This document shows positions 42,887 through 52,707 of a DNA stretch of 64,000 bases, in pieces. How positions within the stretch are numbered: position 1 is the first letter of the stretch; every line of letters begins with the position of its first letter. This DNA comes from Methylobacter marinus A45 (GTDB lineage: Bacteria; Pseudomonadota; Gammaproteobacteria; Methylococcales; Methylomonadaceae), in assembly GCF_000383855.1 (NCBI RefSeq), contig NZ_KB912877.1, forward strand, positions 2,809,579 to 2,873,578, written 5' to 3'. The translations under genes were made by a program, and so were the position numbers. Under the pieces are notes generated by a model, which was not told the DNA's origin, searched no databases, and worked only from the letters and a program-made list of their open reading frames with translations.

Positions 42887-43133
42887 GCTTTACTGACTCT
42901 AATAAAATACTAATGCGAACCTGGGGCAGGTTTTACAAGGGAATAAAACCGCCAGCCTAGAGAGCGTTACTTTACACGAAAATTCGCTTTTTTGGAAAAG
43001 TATGATTGATGATTGTTATAAGGTATTGCTGATGGGAGAAGAAAATATACATCAGTTTAGTTATCTTAGTTTGTTTAGCGTATGAGTTTTATGGATAATG
43101 AGCGGATAATTTCATACAGCTTAGGTTCACAAT
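42887..43133. promoter_or_regulatory. Divergent promoter region between rnfB and oadG
   Basis: The 247-base gap between two divergent operons has no convincing open frame and is visibly A+T-rich. It must hold the start signals of both the rnf operon (minus) and the oad operon (plus). I see no clear -35/-10 pair or known operator. The change to high G+C begins right after the oadG start. Confidence 0.5.
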
Positions 43134-43376
43134 ATGACAGAACTGATGACAAGCGGGATAGAGCTAATGATGGTCGGCATGGGCCTCGTCTTCCTGTTTC
43201 TGGCCATGCTGGTGCTGGCCATCAACCTGATGTCGGCGCTGGTGCTGCGCTATTTCCCGGACGCGCCGCCGGCCACGGCCGCGGGCCGACCGGCCGGCGG
43301 CGGGAAGGGCGTGGACGCCGGCGTGATCGCCGCGATTGCCGCGGCCGTGCATCAATACCGGACCCGGCCTAAATAA
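43134..43376 (+). CDS. oadG: Oxaloacetate decarboxylase gamma subunit
   Basis: The 80-residue small subunit has one transmembrane helix (ELMMVGMGLVFLFLAMLVLA), a Pro/Ala/Gly-rich linker and a short C-terminal part. OadG links the alpha carboxyltransferase to the membrane beta pump and helps assembly. The family is weakly conserved, so the call depends on topology and on being directly before oadA and oadB, the standard GAB order. Base composition is much richer in G+C than flanking regions. Confidence 0.85.
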   Translation: MTELMTSGIELMMVGMGLVFLFLAMLVLAINLMSALVLRYFPDAPPATAAGRPAGGGKGVDAGVIAAIAAAVHQYRTRPK

Positions 43377-43511
43377 CGCTCGGCGTCCGGCGCCGCCGGA
43401 ACGCCCGCGCCAGCCGCCGTCGTGGGGGACGGGCGGCGCGCACCGATTTCTATTCAACGGATCAAGCGACCCACAAGGTCTTCGATTCAAAACCCAAAAA
43501 GGTTATATAGC

Positions 43512-45290
43512 ATGGCCCAAAACAACAACAAGCCGTTAGGCATTACCGACGTCGTCCTGCGCGACGCCCATCAATCCCTGCTGGCCACGCGCCTGCGCAT
43601 CGACGACATGCTGCCGATCTGCGACAAGCTCGACCGGATCGGCTACTGGTCGCTGGAGACCTGGGGCGGCGCCACCTTCGACGCCTGCATCCGCTATCTG
43701 GGCGAGGACCCCTGGGAGCGCCTGCGCCAGCTGAAGGCGGCCATGCCCCGCACCCGCCAGCAGATGCTGCTGCGCGGCCAGAACCTGCTCGGCTACCGGC
43801 ATTACGCCGACGACGTGGTCGACACCTTCGTCGAGCGCTGCGCCGTCAACGGCATCGACGTGTTCCGCATCTTCGACGCCATGAACGACATGCGCAACAT
43901 CGAGCATGCCGTCCAGGCCGTGCTGCGCACCGACGCCCACGCGCAGGGCACGATCTCGTACACGACCAGCCCCGTGCACACCCTGGACCTGTGGGTCGAC
44001 CTGGGCAAACAGATCGAGGACCTGGGCGCCCATTCGATCTGCATCAAGGACATGGCCGGCCTGCTCAAGCCCTATGACGCCTACGAGCTGGTCAGCCGGT
44101 TGAAAGCGAGCGTCGCCATCCCGATCCACATGCAGTGCCACGCCACCACGGGACTCAGCACCGGCGCCATCCTGAAGGCCGCCGAGGCCGGCATCGACAA
44201 CGTCGACACCGCCATTTCCTCCATGAGCATGACCTACGGCCACACGCCGACCGAAACCATCGTCGCCAGCCTCGAGGGCACCGGGCGCGATACCGGCCTG
44301 GACCTGGTGAAACTCGAGGAGATCGCCGCCTACTTCCGCGCCGTGCGCAAGAAATACGCCCAGTTCGAAGGCAGCCTGAAAGGCGTCGACGGCCGCATCC
44401 TGGTCGCGCAGGTGCCGGGCGGCATGCTCACCAACATGGAAAGCCAGCTCAAGGAGCAGGGCGCCGAGGACCAGTTCGATGCGGTCTTGGCCGAGATCCC
44501 GCGCGTGCGCGAGGACCTGGGCTTCATCCCGCTGGTGACGCCGACCTCGCAGATCGTCGGCACCCAGGCCGTCATGAACGTACTCAATGGCGAGCGCTAC
44601 AAGACCATCACCAAGGAAACCGCCGGCGTGCTGAAAGGCGAGTACGGCGCCACCCCGGCCCCGGTCAACGCCGAACTGCAGGCGCGCGTGCTGAACGGCG
44701 CCGAGCCGGTCAGCTGCCGGCCGGCCGACCTGCTGGAACCGGAAATGGACAAGCTGATCGCCGAGGTCCGGGAGAAAGCCCGCGCCGAGGGCGTCACGCT
44801 CAGCGAACACATTGAAGAGGACGCGCTGATCAACGGCCTGTTCGCGCAGGTCGGCTGGAAATTCCTGGTCAACCGCGGCAACCCGGCCGCCTTCGAACCG
44901 GCGCCGGGCAGCGTGGCCGTGGCCCCGCCGGCGCCGGTCGCGGCCCGCGCCGCGCCGGCCGTGGAAACCTACAGCGTCAACGTCGACGGCCGCCACTACA
45001 ACGTCGCGGTCGGCCCCGGCGGTGGCGCCCTGAGCGTGCAGCCGGCCGCGGCCGTCAGCGCCCCGGCCACGGCCGGCAACGGCGCGGCGATCGAGGCGCC
45101 GATGGCCGGCACCATCCTGAAAGTGCTGGTGCAGACCGGCAGCGCCGTCGCCGAGGGCGATGTCGTGGTGATCATGGAAGCGATGAAAATGGAAACCGAA
45201 GTGCGCTCGAAAGCCGGCGGCATCGTGTCCGCCGTGCACGTCAAGGAAGGCGCCGCCGTCACCGTCGGCGACACGCTGATCAGCCTATAA
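43512..45290 (+). CDS. oadA: Oxaloacetate decarboxylase alpha subunit (carboxyltransferase and biotin carrier)
   Basis: The 592-residue protein transfers the carboxyl group of oxaloacetate to biotin, releasing pyruvate. The N-terminal TIM barrel starts with [18 protein letters not shown] and has the metal-binding and Lys sites ([34 protein letters not shown]). A PYC-OadA conserved domain, a Pro/Ala linker and a biotinyl domain with EAMKMETEV near residue 558 follow. The ATG at 43512 ([10 protein letters not shown]) is chosen because the upstream in-frame stretch is unlike the family. Codon third positions are almost all G or C. Na+-pumping function is inferred from oadB. Confidence 0.94.
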   Translation: MAQNNNKPLGITDVVLRDAHQSLLATRLRIDDMLPICDKLDRIGYWSLETWGGATFDACIRYLGEDPWERLRQLKAAMPRTRQQMLLRGQNLLGYRHYADDVVDTFVERCAVNGIDVFRIFDAMNDMRNIEHAVQAVLRTDAHAQGTISYTTSPVHTLDLWVDLGKQIEDLGAHSICIKDMAGLLKPYDAYELVSRLKASVAIPIHMQCHATTGLSTGAILKAAEAGIDNVDTAISSMSMTYGHTPTETIVASLEGTGRDTGLDLVKLEEIAAYFRAVRKKYAQFEGSLKGVDGRILVAQVPGGMLTNMESQLKEQGAEDQFDAVLAEIPRVREDLGFIPLVTPTSQIVGTQAVMNVLNGERYKTITKETAGVLKGEYGATPAPVNAELQARVLNGAEPVSCRPADLLEPEMDKLIAEVREKARAEGVTLSEHIEEDALINGLFAQVGWKFLVNRGNPAAFEPAPGSVAVAPPAPVAARAAPAVETYSVNVDGRHYNVAVGPGGGALSVQPAAAVSAPATAGNGAAIEAPMAGTILKVLVQTGSAVAEGDVVVIMEAMKMETEVRSKAGGIVSAVHVKEGAAVTVGDTLISL

Positions 45291-45297
45291 CAACAAC

Positions 45298-45346
45298 AGC
45301 CCCGGCGGCCGCCTCGCCCCGCGGCGAGCGCCCGGCCGGCGGGGCT
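45298..45346 (+). promoter_or_regulatory. G+C-rich hairpin between oadA and oadB
   Basis: An outer stem (AGCCCCGGCGGCC with GGCCGGCGGGGCT, 11 of 13 paired) encloses a perfect inner stem (CTCGCC / GGCGAG around CCGC). It begins eight bases after the oadA stop and lies before the oadB ribosome-binding region. No T run follows, so it is more likely to affect message stability or the ratio of subunits than to end transcription. This is inference. Confidence 0.45.
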
Positions 45347-45374
45347 TCCCTGATTATCAGACGAGACACATCCG

Positions 45375-46502
45375 ATGGACAATCTGCTTTCACTCTGGCA
45401 CAGCACCGGCCTGTACAATATCACCGGCGGCCAGGCGCTCATGATGCTGGTCGGCTTCCTGCTGCTGTTCCTGGCCATCAAGAAAGGCTTCGAACCCCTG
45501 CTGCTGCTGCCGATCGGCTTCGGCGCCATTCTCAGCAACATTCCGGTGGCCGGCCTCAATGACGAGGGCGGCCTGCTGTACTACCTGTATTTCGGCATCA
45601 AGACCGGGTTGTTCCCGCTCTTGATCTTCATGGGCGTCGGCGCCATGACCGACTTCGGGCCGCTGCTGGCCAACCCGAAAACCCTGCTGCTGGGCGCCGC
45701 CGCCCAGTTCGGCATCTTCGCCTCGCTGCTCGGGGCCCTGGCGCTGAACATCGTGCCGGGCCTGGAGTTCACGCTGAAGGACGCGGCCGCCATCGCCATC
45801 ATCGGCGGCGCCGACGGGCCGACCGCGATCTACGTGGCCTCGCGCCTGTCCCCGGAACTGCTCGGCGCGATCGCGGTCGCGGCCTATTCGTACATGGCGC
45901 TGGTGCCCTTGATCCAGCCGCCGATCATGCGCGCCCTGACCACGGAAGCCGAGCGCCGCATCGAGATGCAGCAGCTGCGCACGGTCGGGCGCAGCGAAAA
46001 GATCGTCTTCCCGCTGCTGCTGATCGGCCTGACCGCGCTGCTGCTGCCGTCGGCGGCGCCGCTGGTCGGCATGTTCGCGCTCGGCAACCTGATGAACGCC
46101 TGCGGCGTCGTCGACCGCCTGAGCCAGACCGCCCAGAACGAACTGATCAACATCGTGACCATTTTCCTGGGGCTGTCGGTCGGCTCCAAGCTCAGCGCCG
46201 AGGCGTTCCTGCAGATGGAGACCCTGGGGATCCTGGCCCTGGGCGCGGCGGCGTTCGCGATCGGCACGGCCGCCGGCGTGCTGATGGCCAAGCTGATGAA
46301 CAAGTTCAGCAAGACCCTGGTCAACCCGCTGATCGGCGCGGCCGGCGTTTCGGCCGTGCCGATGGCGGCGCGCGTCGCCAACAAGCTGGGCCTGGAGAGC
46401 AATCCGCACAACTTCCTGCTCATGCATGCCATGGGCCCGAACGTGGCCGGCGTCATCGGCTCGGCGGTCGCGGCCGGTATTTTGTTGAGTCTGGTGCAGT
46501 AA
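45375..46502 (+). CDS. oadB: Oxaloacetate decarboxylase beta subunit (Na+ pump)
   Basis: OadB (375 residues) is the polytopic membrane subunit that decarboxylates carboxy-biotin and exports Na+. The helical segments include [20 protein letters not shown] and the conserved [14 protein letters not shown] (the Asp of the Na+ site), followed by [19 protein letters not shown] and the C-terminal [17 protein letters not shown]. It completes the gamma-alpha-beta operon. The whole block is visibly richer in G+C than neighbours, which suggests acquisition by transfer. Confidence 0.95.
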   Translation: MDNLLSLWHSTGLYNITGGQALMMLVGFLLLFLAIKKGFEPLLLLPIGFGAILSNIPVAGLNDEGGLLYYLYFGIKTGLFPLLIFMGVGAMTDFGPLLANPKTLLLGAAAQFGIFASLLGALALNIVPGLEFTLKDAAAIAIIGGADGPTAIYVASRLSPELLGAIAVAAYSYMALVPLIQPPIMRALTTEAERRIEMQQLRTVGRSEKIVFPLLLIGLTALLLPSAAPLVGMFALGNLMNACGVVDRLSQTAQNELINIVTIFLGLSVGSKLSAEAFLQMETLGILALGAAAFAIGTAAGVLMAKLMNKFSKTLVNPLIGAAGVSAVPMAARVANKLGLESNPHNFLLMHAMGPNVAGVIGSAVAAGILLSLVQ

Positions 46503-46697
46503 GGCGGAAGCGCTTGTGGATAAGCCGTTTTTGGTTCATAAACAGGTAATTGGCGGGTTTTTGCAAGACCGCGCGATCTGTTTTTGGTATGATAGCCGGC
46601 TTTTTGAATTGTAAGGCTGGTGCTTGAGTGATAGGCACGTTGGATTGGTTCTGTCTCTATTCTCTCGTTATTCAGTAATTATATAGGAGTTTTTTTA

Positions 46698-47918
46698 ATG
46701 ACTATTTTTCCAGCTTTGGAAATCCCCAATACTTTAGCCGCGGGCCCAGGTCCTGGTAATACAGATCCCAGAGTACTCGATCGCCTGTGCAAAACCGGCG
46801 TTGCCGATCACATGCAGGCCGATGTGGTGAGAGGCATGATTGAAGCCAAGCAAATGCTGCGCGAAGCATGGGGCACAAAAAATACCTATACCTACGGTGT
46901 TGCCGGTACCGGTTTCAGCGGTCTGGATTGTGTATTCAGCCTGATTCTTCCCGGTGATAAAGTCGTTGCATTCATTAACGGTACTTTCAGCGGCATCGAC
47001 GGGCAGGCGATTCGCATGAAGGCTTCCAGCGTCCAGGATTTGGCGGCTGATCCCCTGAATCCGAAACCGGCCAATGTGACGATTGTCAATGTGCCGCATG
47101 GGCAATCCGTGAGCGGCGAAACGGTCGAGGCGGAATTGGCCAAACACAAACCGATGTGGGCCTTTATGGCGCACTGGGAAACCGGCAGCGGCCGCGTCAA
47201 TGACCTGAAAGGATTTAACGATGCCTGCGCCAGACACGGCGTCATGGGCATTGTCGATGCGGTATCCAGCCTGGGTGTCGCCGATTTCAGCATCGATGAC
47301 TATCCGGCTATCGTCGCCTGGGCGTCTTGTCCGCAGAAAGGCGTGTTGAGCCTGCCGTTGACTTATGCGCCGGTCAGTTTCCGCGATGAAGCGATCAATC
47401 TTTTAACCAGACGCGGCTGCTATACTTATGTGCACCATCCTATTCTGGAAGCGCGCCACTGGGGCATCATTGATGGTCAGGATGCGGCGGCGGCCTATCA
47501 TCGCACGCATTCGTCTTATGCCGTGGCGGCTTTCCATGAAGCCTTGCGCATCCTGCTGACACACACGGTGAAGCAAAAGGCACTCGATTATGCCTACCAT
47601 GAGGCCGCGCTGAAACAAGCCGTTCAGGCCATGGGCTGCGAAGTCACGTCTAATATGACCAGCCTGGTCGTCTTGAACTTGCCCGGCAGCCTGGCGGGTA
47701 AGGAAAAAGAGCTGGTTGCTAAGTGTCGCGCCGAAGGCTTTGCCATCTGGACCACCTTGTCGGAGCCTGTGCAAATACGGATCGGCATCCTGAATCAGTT
47801 GACCGTTGAGGCGATTGGCGACATCGTCGGCCGCTTTGCCGATGCCATGATCAACATGGGTGCGGATATCGATAAAGAGGCGGTTATGCAAGGACTCAAC
47901 GCCTATTATGCCGGTTAA
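46698..47918 (+). CDS. Class V aminotransferase (divergent AGXT/serine-glyoxylate type)
   Basis: A 406-residue PLP enzyme of the class V family that includes alanine-glyoxylate and serine-glyoxylate aminotransferases. It has AGPGPGNTDPRVLDR at the N terminus, GVAGTGFSGLDCVF, the Asp in MGIVDAVSSLG and the PLP lysine in CPQKGVLSLP, which lacks the usual SQK...PPG form. The YHRTHSSYAVAAFHEALRILL stretch is AGXT-like. The canonical SgaA is the separate gene at 56051-57217, so this is a paralogue whose amino donor and acceptor are uncertain. TAGGAG lies eight bases before the ATG. The 195 bases upstream hold no gene. Confidence 0.85.
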   Translation: MTIFPALEIPNTLAAGPGPGNTDPRVLDRLCKTGVADHMQADVVRGMIEAKQMLREAWGTKNTYTYGVAGTGFSGLDCVFSLILPGDKVVAFINGTFSGIDGQAIRMKASSVQDLAADPLNPKPANVTIVNVPHGQSVSGETVEAELAKHKPMWAFMAHWETGSGRVNDLKGFNDACARHGVMGIVDAVSSLGVADFSIDDYPAIVAWASCPQKGVLSLPLTYAPVSFRDEAINLLTRRGCYTYVHHPILEARHWGIIDGQDAAAAYHRTHSSYAVAAFHEALRILLTHTVKQKALDYAYHEAALKQAVQAMGCEVTSNMTSLVVLNLPGSLAGKEKELVAKCRAEGFAIWTTLSEPVQIRIGILNQLTVEAIGDIVGRFADAMINMGADIDKEAVMQGLNAYYAG

Positions 47919-47927
47919 TTCTATAGC

Positions 47928-48163
47928 GTAGGGCAGGTTAGACGCGCAAGTCCTCCATGTTAAATTTGCCACTGAATTTCCCGCGCGCCGTAACCCGCCT
48001 TTTTTGAGGATTCACGTTCGTTTAGGAAGCTGTCTTCGAGAATGGGCGGCTCCGGTGGAAGTTCAGGCATGGAATAGGCGCGGTTACCGAAAGGCGGGTT
48101 ACGACGCGCGGAGGGTGGTTGCTGGCGGAAGATTCGGTGATTAGCGCGTCTAACCCGCCCTAC
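47928..48163. repeat. MITE-like element with two nested inverted-repeat pairs
   Basis: A 236-base non-coding unit starts ten bases after the aminotransferase stop. The outer arms, GTAGGGCAGGTTAGACGCGC (47928-47947) and GCGCGTCTAACCCGCCCTAC (48144-48163), pair at 19 of 20 positions. The inner arms, CGCGCGCCGTAACCCGCC (47982-48000) and GGCGGGTTACGACGCGCG (48093-48110), also pair with one or two mismatches. All four arms share the core TAACCCGCC. The rest of the 47919-48242 gap is the terminator. Confidence 0.7.
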
Positions 48164-48180
48164 AGGCTCTGGTACAAATA

Positions 48181-48216
48181 AAAAAGCCTCTGACGGTTAA
48201 CCGTCAGAGGCTTTTT
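48181..48216. terminator. Strong bidirectional terminator between the aminotransferase gene and fhs
   Basis: A perfect 16-bp inverted repeat (AAAAAGCCTCTGACGG / CCGTCAGAGGCTTTTT) with loop TTAA has A and T runs on both sides, so it can end the plus-strand aminotransferase message and the minus-strand fhs message. Confidence 0.93.
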
Positions 48217-48242
48217 TTTCAGGCTAATCGGGCCGGCTAAGG

Positions 48243-49916
48243 TTAAAACAAGCCGGTGATTCTGCCGTCATCGTCAATGTCGATGCGTTCCGCGGCCGGC
48301 ACTTTAGGCAGGCCCGGCATGGTCATCATGTCGCCGGCGATGGCGACGATGAAACCGGCGCCGTTGGCTAGCCTGACATCCCTGATTTCGACCGTATGGC
48401 CGGTAGGCGCGCCTTTGGCATTCGGATTGGTAGAGAATGACATCTGCGTCTTCGCCATGCAGATCGGGAATTTGCCGTAGTCGGCTTCCCAGGCCGCCAG
48501 TTGCGCCTTGACCTTGGCGTTGGCCGTAATGCCGGCCGCGCCGTACAGCTTGGTGGCGATGGTTTCGATTTTTTCCCACAGGCTCAGGTTTTCGTCATAA
48601 ACATAGCTGAATTCGGGGTCGTGGCTGTCCACGATGTTGATGATTTCCCGGGCCAGTTCCTCGGCGCCGGCGCCGCCTTCGGCCCAGTGCCTGGAAACGA
48701 CGCATTTGGCGCCCAGGGCTTCGCATTTGGCTTTCAGCAACGCGATTTCGGCATCGGTATCGAAGGTGAAATGATTGATGCAGACCACGCAGGGCAGGCC
48801 GTAATGGTTGTTGATATTGCTCAGGTGGCGTTCCAGATTTTCAAAGCCTTTTTCCAAGGCCGCCAGGTTTTCGACATTCAGCTCTTCCCTGGCGACGCCG
48901 CCATGGAATTTCAGCGCCCTGACGGTCGCGACCAATACGACGGCCGACGGCTTCAGGCCGGACATGCGGCATTTGATGTCGATGAATTTTTCAGCGCCCA
49001 GGTCGGCGCCGAAGCCGGCTTCGGTGACTACATAGTCGGCCAGTTTCAGGGCGGTTTTGGTGGCCGTGACCGTGTTGCAGCCGTGCGCGATATTGGCGAA
49101 CGGGCCGCCGTGAATGATCGCGATATTGTTTTCCAGCGTCTGCACGAGGTTCGGCTTGATCGCATCCTTCAGCAGGGCCGCCATCGCGCCGTGCGCTTTC
49201 AGGTCGCGGGCATAGACCGGCGTCACTTTGTCGGACTTATAGCCGATCACGATGCGGCCGAGGCGCTCTTTCAGGTCGGCGCGGCTGGTCGCCAGGCATA
49301 AAATCGCCATGATTTCGGAAGCGACGACGATGTCATAGCCGTCTTCGCGCAGATAACCGTTGGCCGGGCCGCCCATGCCGACGACGATATTGCGCAGGGC
49401 GCGGTCATTCATGTCGACGACGCGTTTCCACTGGATGCGCCGGGGATCTATGTCCAGTTCGTTGCCGTGGTTGATGTGGTTGTCTATCAGAGCAGACAGC
49501 AGATTGTGCGCCACGCCGATGGCATGGAAATCGCCGGTAAAATGCAGGTTGATGTCTTCCATCGGCACGACCTGCGAATAACCGCCGCCGGCAGCGCCCC
49601 CTTTGACGCCGAAGCAGGGGCCCAGAGAGGGTTCGCGCAGGCACATCATGGCTTTTTTGCCGATACGGTTCAGGGCATCGCCGAGGCCCACCGTGGTGGT
49701 GGTTTTGCCTTCGCCGGCCGGTGTCGGGCTGATCGCGGTCACCAGAATCAGCTTGCCATCTTTTTTATCGCTCAGACTGTTGACGTATTCCAGCGACATT
49801 TTCGCTTTGTAATGACCGATAGGATCCAGATGCTCGGCATCGATACCGTATTGTTCTTTAACCAACCCGATGATGGGCTTCATGTTTGCTTTCTGGGCGA
49901 TTTCAATATCAGACAT
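48243..49916 (-). CDS. fhs: Formate-tetrahydrofolate ligase
   Basis: The 557-residue enzyme (also called FtfL in methylotrophs) makes 10-formyl-tetrahydrofolate from formate, ATP and tetrahydrofolate, the entry of C1 units to the serine cycle. The P-loop-like ATP site is [19 protein letters not shown] near residue 66, followed by [20 protein letters not shown]. All usual blocks up to [16 protein letters not shown] are present. The length is typical. A strong GGGAGG site precedes the ATG. It has its own terminators at both ends. Confidence 0.97.
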   Translation of the reverse strand: MSDIEIAQKANMKPIIGLVKEQYGIDAEHLDPIGHYKAKMSLEYVNSLSDKKDGKLILVTAISPTPAGEGKTTTTVGLGDALNRIGKKAMMCLREPSLGPCFGVKGGAAGGGYSQVVPMEDINLHFTGDFHAIGVAHNLLSALIDNHINHGNELDIDPRRIQWKRVVDMNDRALRNIVVGMGGPANGYLREDGYDIVVASEIMAILCLATSRADLKERLGRIVIGYKSDKVTPVYARDLKAHGAMAALLKDAIKPNLVQTLENNIAIIHGGPFANIAHGCNTVTATKTALKLADYVVTEAGFGADLGAEKFIDIKCRMSGLKPSAVVLVATVRALKFHGGVAREELNVENLAALEKGFENLERHLSNINNHYGLPCVVCINHFTFDTDAEIALLKAKCEALGAKCVVSRHWAEGGAGAEELAREIINIVDSHDPEFSYVYDENLSLWEKIETIATKLYGAAGITANAKVKAQLAAWEADYGKFPICMAKTQMSFSTNPNAKGAPTGHTVEIRDVRLANGAGFIVAIAGDMMTMPGLPKVPAAERIDIDDDGRITGLF

Positions 49917-49960
49917 ACTACCTCCCGATCTGATGTAATTTTTTTAAATTCGATAAACGC

Positions 49961-49992
49961 AAAAAGCCTGCTTCATTGGCAATGAAGCAGGC
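49961..49992 (-). terminator. Intrinsic terminator after glyA
   Basis: A perfect 12-bp stem, GCCTGCTTCATT with AATGAAGCAGGC around a 3-base loop, is followed on the minus strand by TTTTT. It ends the glyA message about 27 bases after its stop, just upstream of fhs. Confidence 0.92.
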
Positions 49993-50019
49993 CGGGTAAA
50001 AACCTGAACTGTTTATGGT

Positions 50020-51276
50020 TTATTCACTGTAAACAGGAAAACGAGAGCACAGAATGCTGACTTTTTCGCGTACCGCGGCGATGACGTTTTCGTCGTCCAT
50101 GTTTTCCATGACGTCGCACATCAAATTGGCGATTTCGATCATTTGCGGCTCCTTGAAGCCTCGCGATGTCGGCGCCGGTGTGCCGACGCGAATGCCGCTG
50201 GTGACAAACGGCGATTCAGGATCGTTAGGCACGGCATTTTTATTGACGGTAATATGCGCTCTGCCCAAGGCGGCGTCGGCGGCTTTGCCGGTAATGCCTT
50301 TGGGAATCAGCGAAACCAGCATCAGGTGGTTGTCGGTACCGCCCGACACGACATCGAAGCCGCGATTCATGAACACTTCGGCCATGGCTTTGGCGTTTTT
50401 GATCACTTGTTGCTGATAAGCGCGGAATTCAGGCTGCATGGCTTCCTTGAAAGCCACGGCTTTTGCCGCGATGACATGCATTAAAGGACCGCCCTGAATA
50501 CCGGGGAAGATATTGGAATTGAGCTTTTTTTCCAGGTCCGGGTTGCTTTTGCACAGGATGAGGCCGCCGCGGGGGCCACGCAGGCTTTTATGCGTGGTGC
50601 TGGTGACGACATCGGCATAAGGCATCGGGTTGGGGTACAGGTCGGCGGCAATAAGGCCGGCTACATGCGCGATATCGACAAACAGATAAGCCCCGACTTC
50701 ATCGGCGATTGCCCGAAAGCGCGCCCAGTCCATGACGCGCGAATAGGCGGAAAAACCGGCCACGATCATTTTAGGGCGGTGTTCCTGCGCCAGACGTCTG
50801 ACTTCGTCGTAATCGATCAGGCCGGTGGCCGGATCCAGATGGTACTGTACGGCATTGTAGATTTTGCCGGAAAAGTTCGGTTTGGCGCCGTGCGTCAAAT
50901 GGCCGCCGTCGGACAGCGCCAGGCCGAGAATCGTATCGCCGGGCTGAACCAGGGCCATGAACACGGCCATGTTGGCTTGCGAGCCGGAGTGGGGCTGGAC
51001 GTTGGCGTAATCGGCGCCGAACAGTTCCTTGGCACGGTCAATCGCCAGTTGCTCGGCCTTGTCGACAAATTCACAGCCGCCGTAATAACGCTTGCCGGGA
51101 TAGCCTTCGGCATACTTGTTGGTCAACTGGGAACCTTGCGCTTCCATCACACGCGGACTGGTGTAGTTTTCGGAGGCAATCAGTTCGATGTGATCTTCCT
51201 GACGGCGACGCTCTTCTTCCATCGCCTGGAATAATTCATCATCAAAGCCGGCGATTGTCATGGATTTTTTAAACAT
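50020..51276 (-). CDS. glyA: Serine hydroxymethyltransferase
   Basis: GlyA (418 residues) makes serine from glycine and methylene-tetrahydrofolate, the C1-fixing step of the serine cycle. Family marks: [33 protein letters not shown], the PLP lysine in [16 protein letters not shown] near residue 232, and [19 protein letters not shown] lies seven bases before the ATG. It is downstream of mtdA and the kinase gene on the same strand, so mtdA-gck-glyA may be one operon (gaps 17 and 37 bases). Confidence 0.97.
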   Translation of the reverse strand: MFKKSMTIAGFDDELFQAMEEERRRQEDHIELIASENYTSPRVMEAQGSQLTNKYAEGYPGKRYYGGCEFVDKAEQLAIDRAKELFGADYANVQPHSGSQANMAVFMALVQPGDTILGLALSDGGHLTHGAKPNFSGKIYNAVQYHLDPATGLIDYDEVRRLAQEHRPKMIVAGFSAYSRVMDWARFRAIADEVGAYLFVDIAHVAGLIAADLYPNPMPYADVVTSTTHKSLRGPRGGLILCKSNPDLEKKLNSNIFPGIQGGPLMHVIAAKAVAFKEAMQPEFRAYQQQVIKNAKAMAEVFMNRGFDVVSGGTDNHLMLVSLIPKGITGKAADAALGRAHITVNKNAVPNDPESPFVTSGIRVGTPAPTSRGFKEPQMIEIANLMCDVMENMDDENVIAAVREKVSILCSRFPVYSE

Positions 51277-51313
51277 TTATGTCTCCCGATATAGAGTTCT
51301 ATTGTATGCAAAA

Positions 51314-52690
51314 TTATGGATGGATCAGCAGTACCTGCAAGTCGGCTACATTGGTCCCGGTTGCGCCCGTATCAAGTAAGTCGCCGGCGGTATTTAAGGC
51401 GTTATAGGCATCATTATTATCCAGCAGCGCGGCAGGGTCGATACTGCTGTCCTTCATGCGCCGGATCGAGCCCGGGTCGACCAGGCCGCCGGCTGCGTCG
51501 GTCGGACCGTCACGGCCGTCGGTTCCGCCGCTCAGGAAGACCCAGTTGCCGGTTAAGCCGTGTTGTTCGGCGGCACAGGCGAAGGCCAGCGCCATCTCCT
51601 GATTACGGCCGCCGCGTCCGTTGCCTTTCAAGGTGACCGTGGTTTCACCGCCCGCTAATAGGGCAACCGGTTTGTCGATGCCGTTAGCGATGAGCCGTTT
51701 GGCATGGATGACCCATTTTTCAGCTTCGTCCCTGGCCTCGCCGCAGAGATGATCGCTGTACAGTGTTGGTTGATAACCGAGGGCTTCGGATGCTTTCATA
51801 ATGGCGCCGACGCTGATGGCATTGCTGCCGATCAGCGTGTGGCCGGTATTGTTAAATATTTTGTCGCCCGGTTTCGGCGTCTCGGGCACAAGGCCCCGCC
51901 GGCCCTGTTCCAGATACCGTTGAACGTTGGCGGGTACCTTGTCCCAGACGCCTTTGGATTTGAAGACATCGATGGCATCGGCGAATGTCGTCGCGTCGGG
52001 CACGGTAGGCCCGCTGGCGATGGCGCTCAGATCATCTCCCAGAACGTCGGATAAAACCAGCGCGTGCAGATCGGCCGGCGCCGCCATTTTAGCCAGGCCG
52101 CCGCCCTTGATCAGGGATAAATGCTTGCGCACGCAGTTGATCTGGTTGATGTTGGCACCGCAGGCCAGTAACAGGTCCGTCGTGGCAATTTTATCCTCCA
52201 GTGTAATCGAGGAGGCCGGGTAGGGGATCAGCGCCGAACCGCCGCCGCTGACCAGTACCAGTACCAGTTCATCCTTTTGCGCGTTGCCTGCCTGATCGGC
52301 AATCAGGCGCGCGCCTTCGAGACCGGCCGCATCGGGCAGCGGATGCGATGCGCCGATTACTTTAAAATGATCGACGGTCGCTTCGTTTTCGTGGTTGGTC
52401 ACGGCAATGCCTCGGCCCGCCAGCAGCGGCGCCGGAATAATTTCCTGCGCGGCCCGGGCCATGGCGCAGGCGGCCTTGCCGAAGGCGATCAAATGGACTT
52501 TTGTCCATCTGCCCAGGCGTTTCTGATTGCTGTCATTTAAATTTAACCGGATTTCGATATGATGATCGGCAACAGTAAGACAGCGCTTGACGGCCAGGTA
52601 AGGGTCGGCAGCCTCAATGCCGGCTTGAAAAATGCTGAGCGCATCTTTTCTCATGGCATCGATTGAAGCGGGATTGACAAAATTGCTCAT
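51314..52690 (-). CDS. gck: Glycerate 2-kinase (MOFRL family)
   Basis: The 458-residue protein belongs to the GckA/TtuD glycerate kinase family that makes 2-phosphoglycerate in the serine cycle. The N-terminal kinase domain includes AFGKAACAMARAAQE and LVSGGGSALIPYP. The C-terminal MOFRL domain has LAGGETTVTLKGNGRGGRNQEMAL and FLSGGTDGRDGPTDAAGG. It lies between mtdA and glyA, as expected for a serine-cycle kinase. Confidence 0.94.
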   Translation of the reverse strand: MSNFVNPASIDAMRKDALSIFQAGIEAADPYLAVKRCLTVADHHIEIRLNLNDSNQKRLGRWTKVHLIAFGKAACAMARAAQEIIPAPLLAGRGIAVTNHENEATVDHFKVIGASHPLPDAAGLEGARLIADQAGNAQKDELVLVLVSGGGSALIPYPASSITLEDKIATTDLLLACGANINQINCVRKHLSLIKGGGLAKMAAPADLHALVLSDVLGDDLSAIASGPTVPDATTFADAIDVFKSKGVWDKVPANVQRYLEQGRRGLVPETPKPGDKIFNNTGHTLIGSNAISVGAIMKASEALGYQPTLYSDHLCGEARDEAEKWVIHAKRLIANGIDKPVALLAGGETTVTLKGNGRGGRNQEMALAFACAAEQHGLTGNWVFLSGGTDGRDGPTDAAGGLVDPGSIRRMKDSSIDPAALLDNNDAYNALNTAGDLLDTGATGTNVADLQVLLIHP

Positions 52691-52707
52691 ATTTTTCGAT
52701 AAGGCGA

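Noticed and set aside
43082-43372. Open frame overlapping oadG in another frame
   Set aside because: Arg/Gly-rich translation without membrane helix; the oadG frame has the helix and the right place before oadA.
43536-45239. 567-codon open frame on the minus strand opposite oadA
   Set aside because: Antisense frame created by the high G+C of oadA, which itself has complete family motifs including the biotin site.
45390-46427. 345-codon open frame on the minus strand opposite oadB
   Set aside because: Gln/Arg/His/Asp-rich low-complexity translation opposite a clear membrane protein gene; no motif seen.
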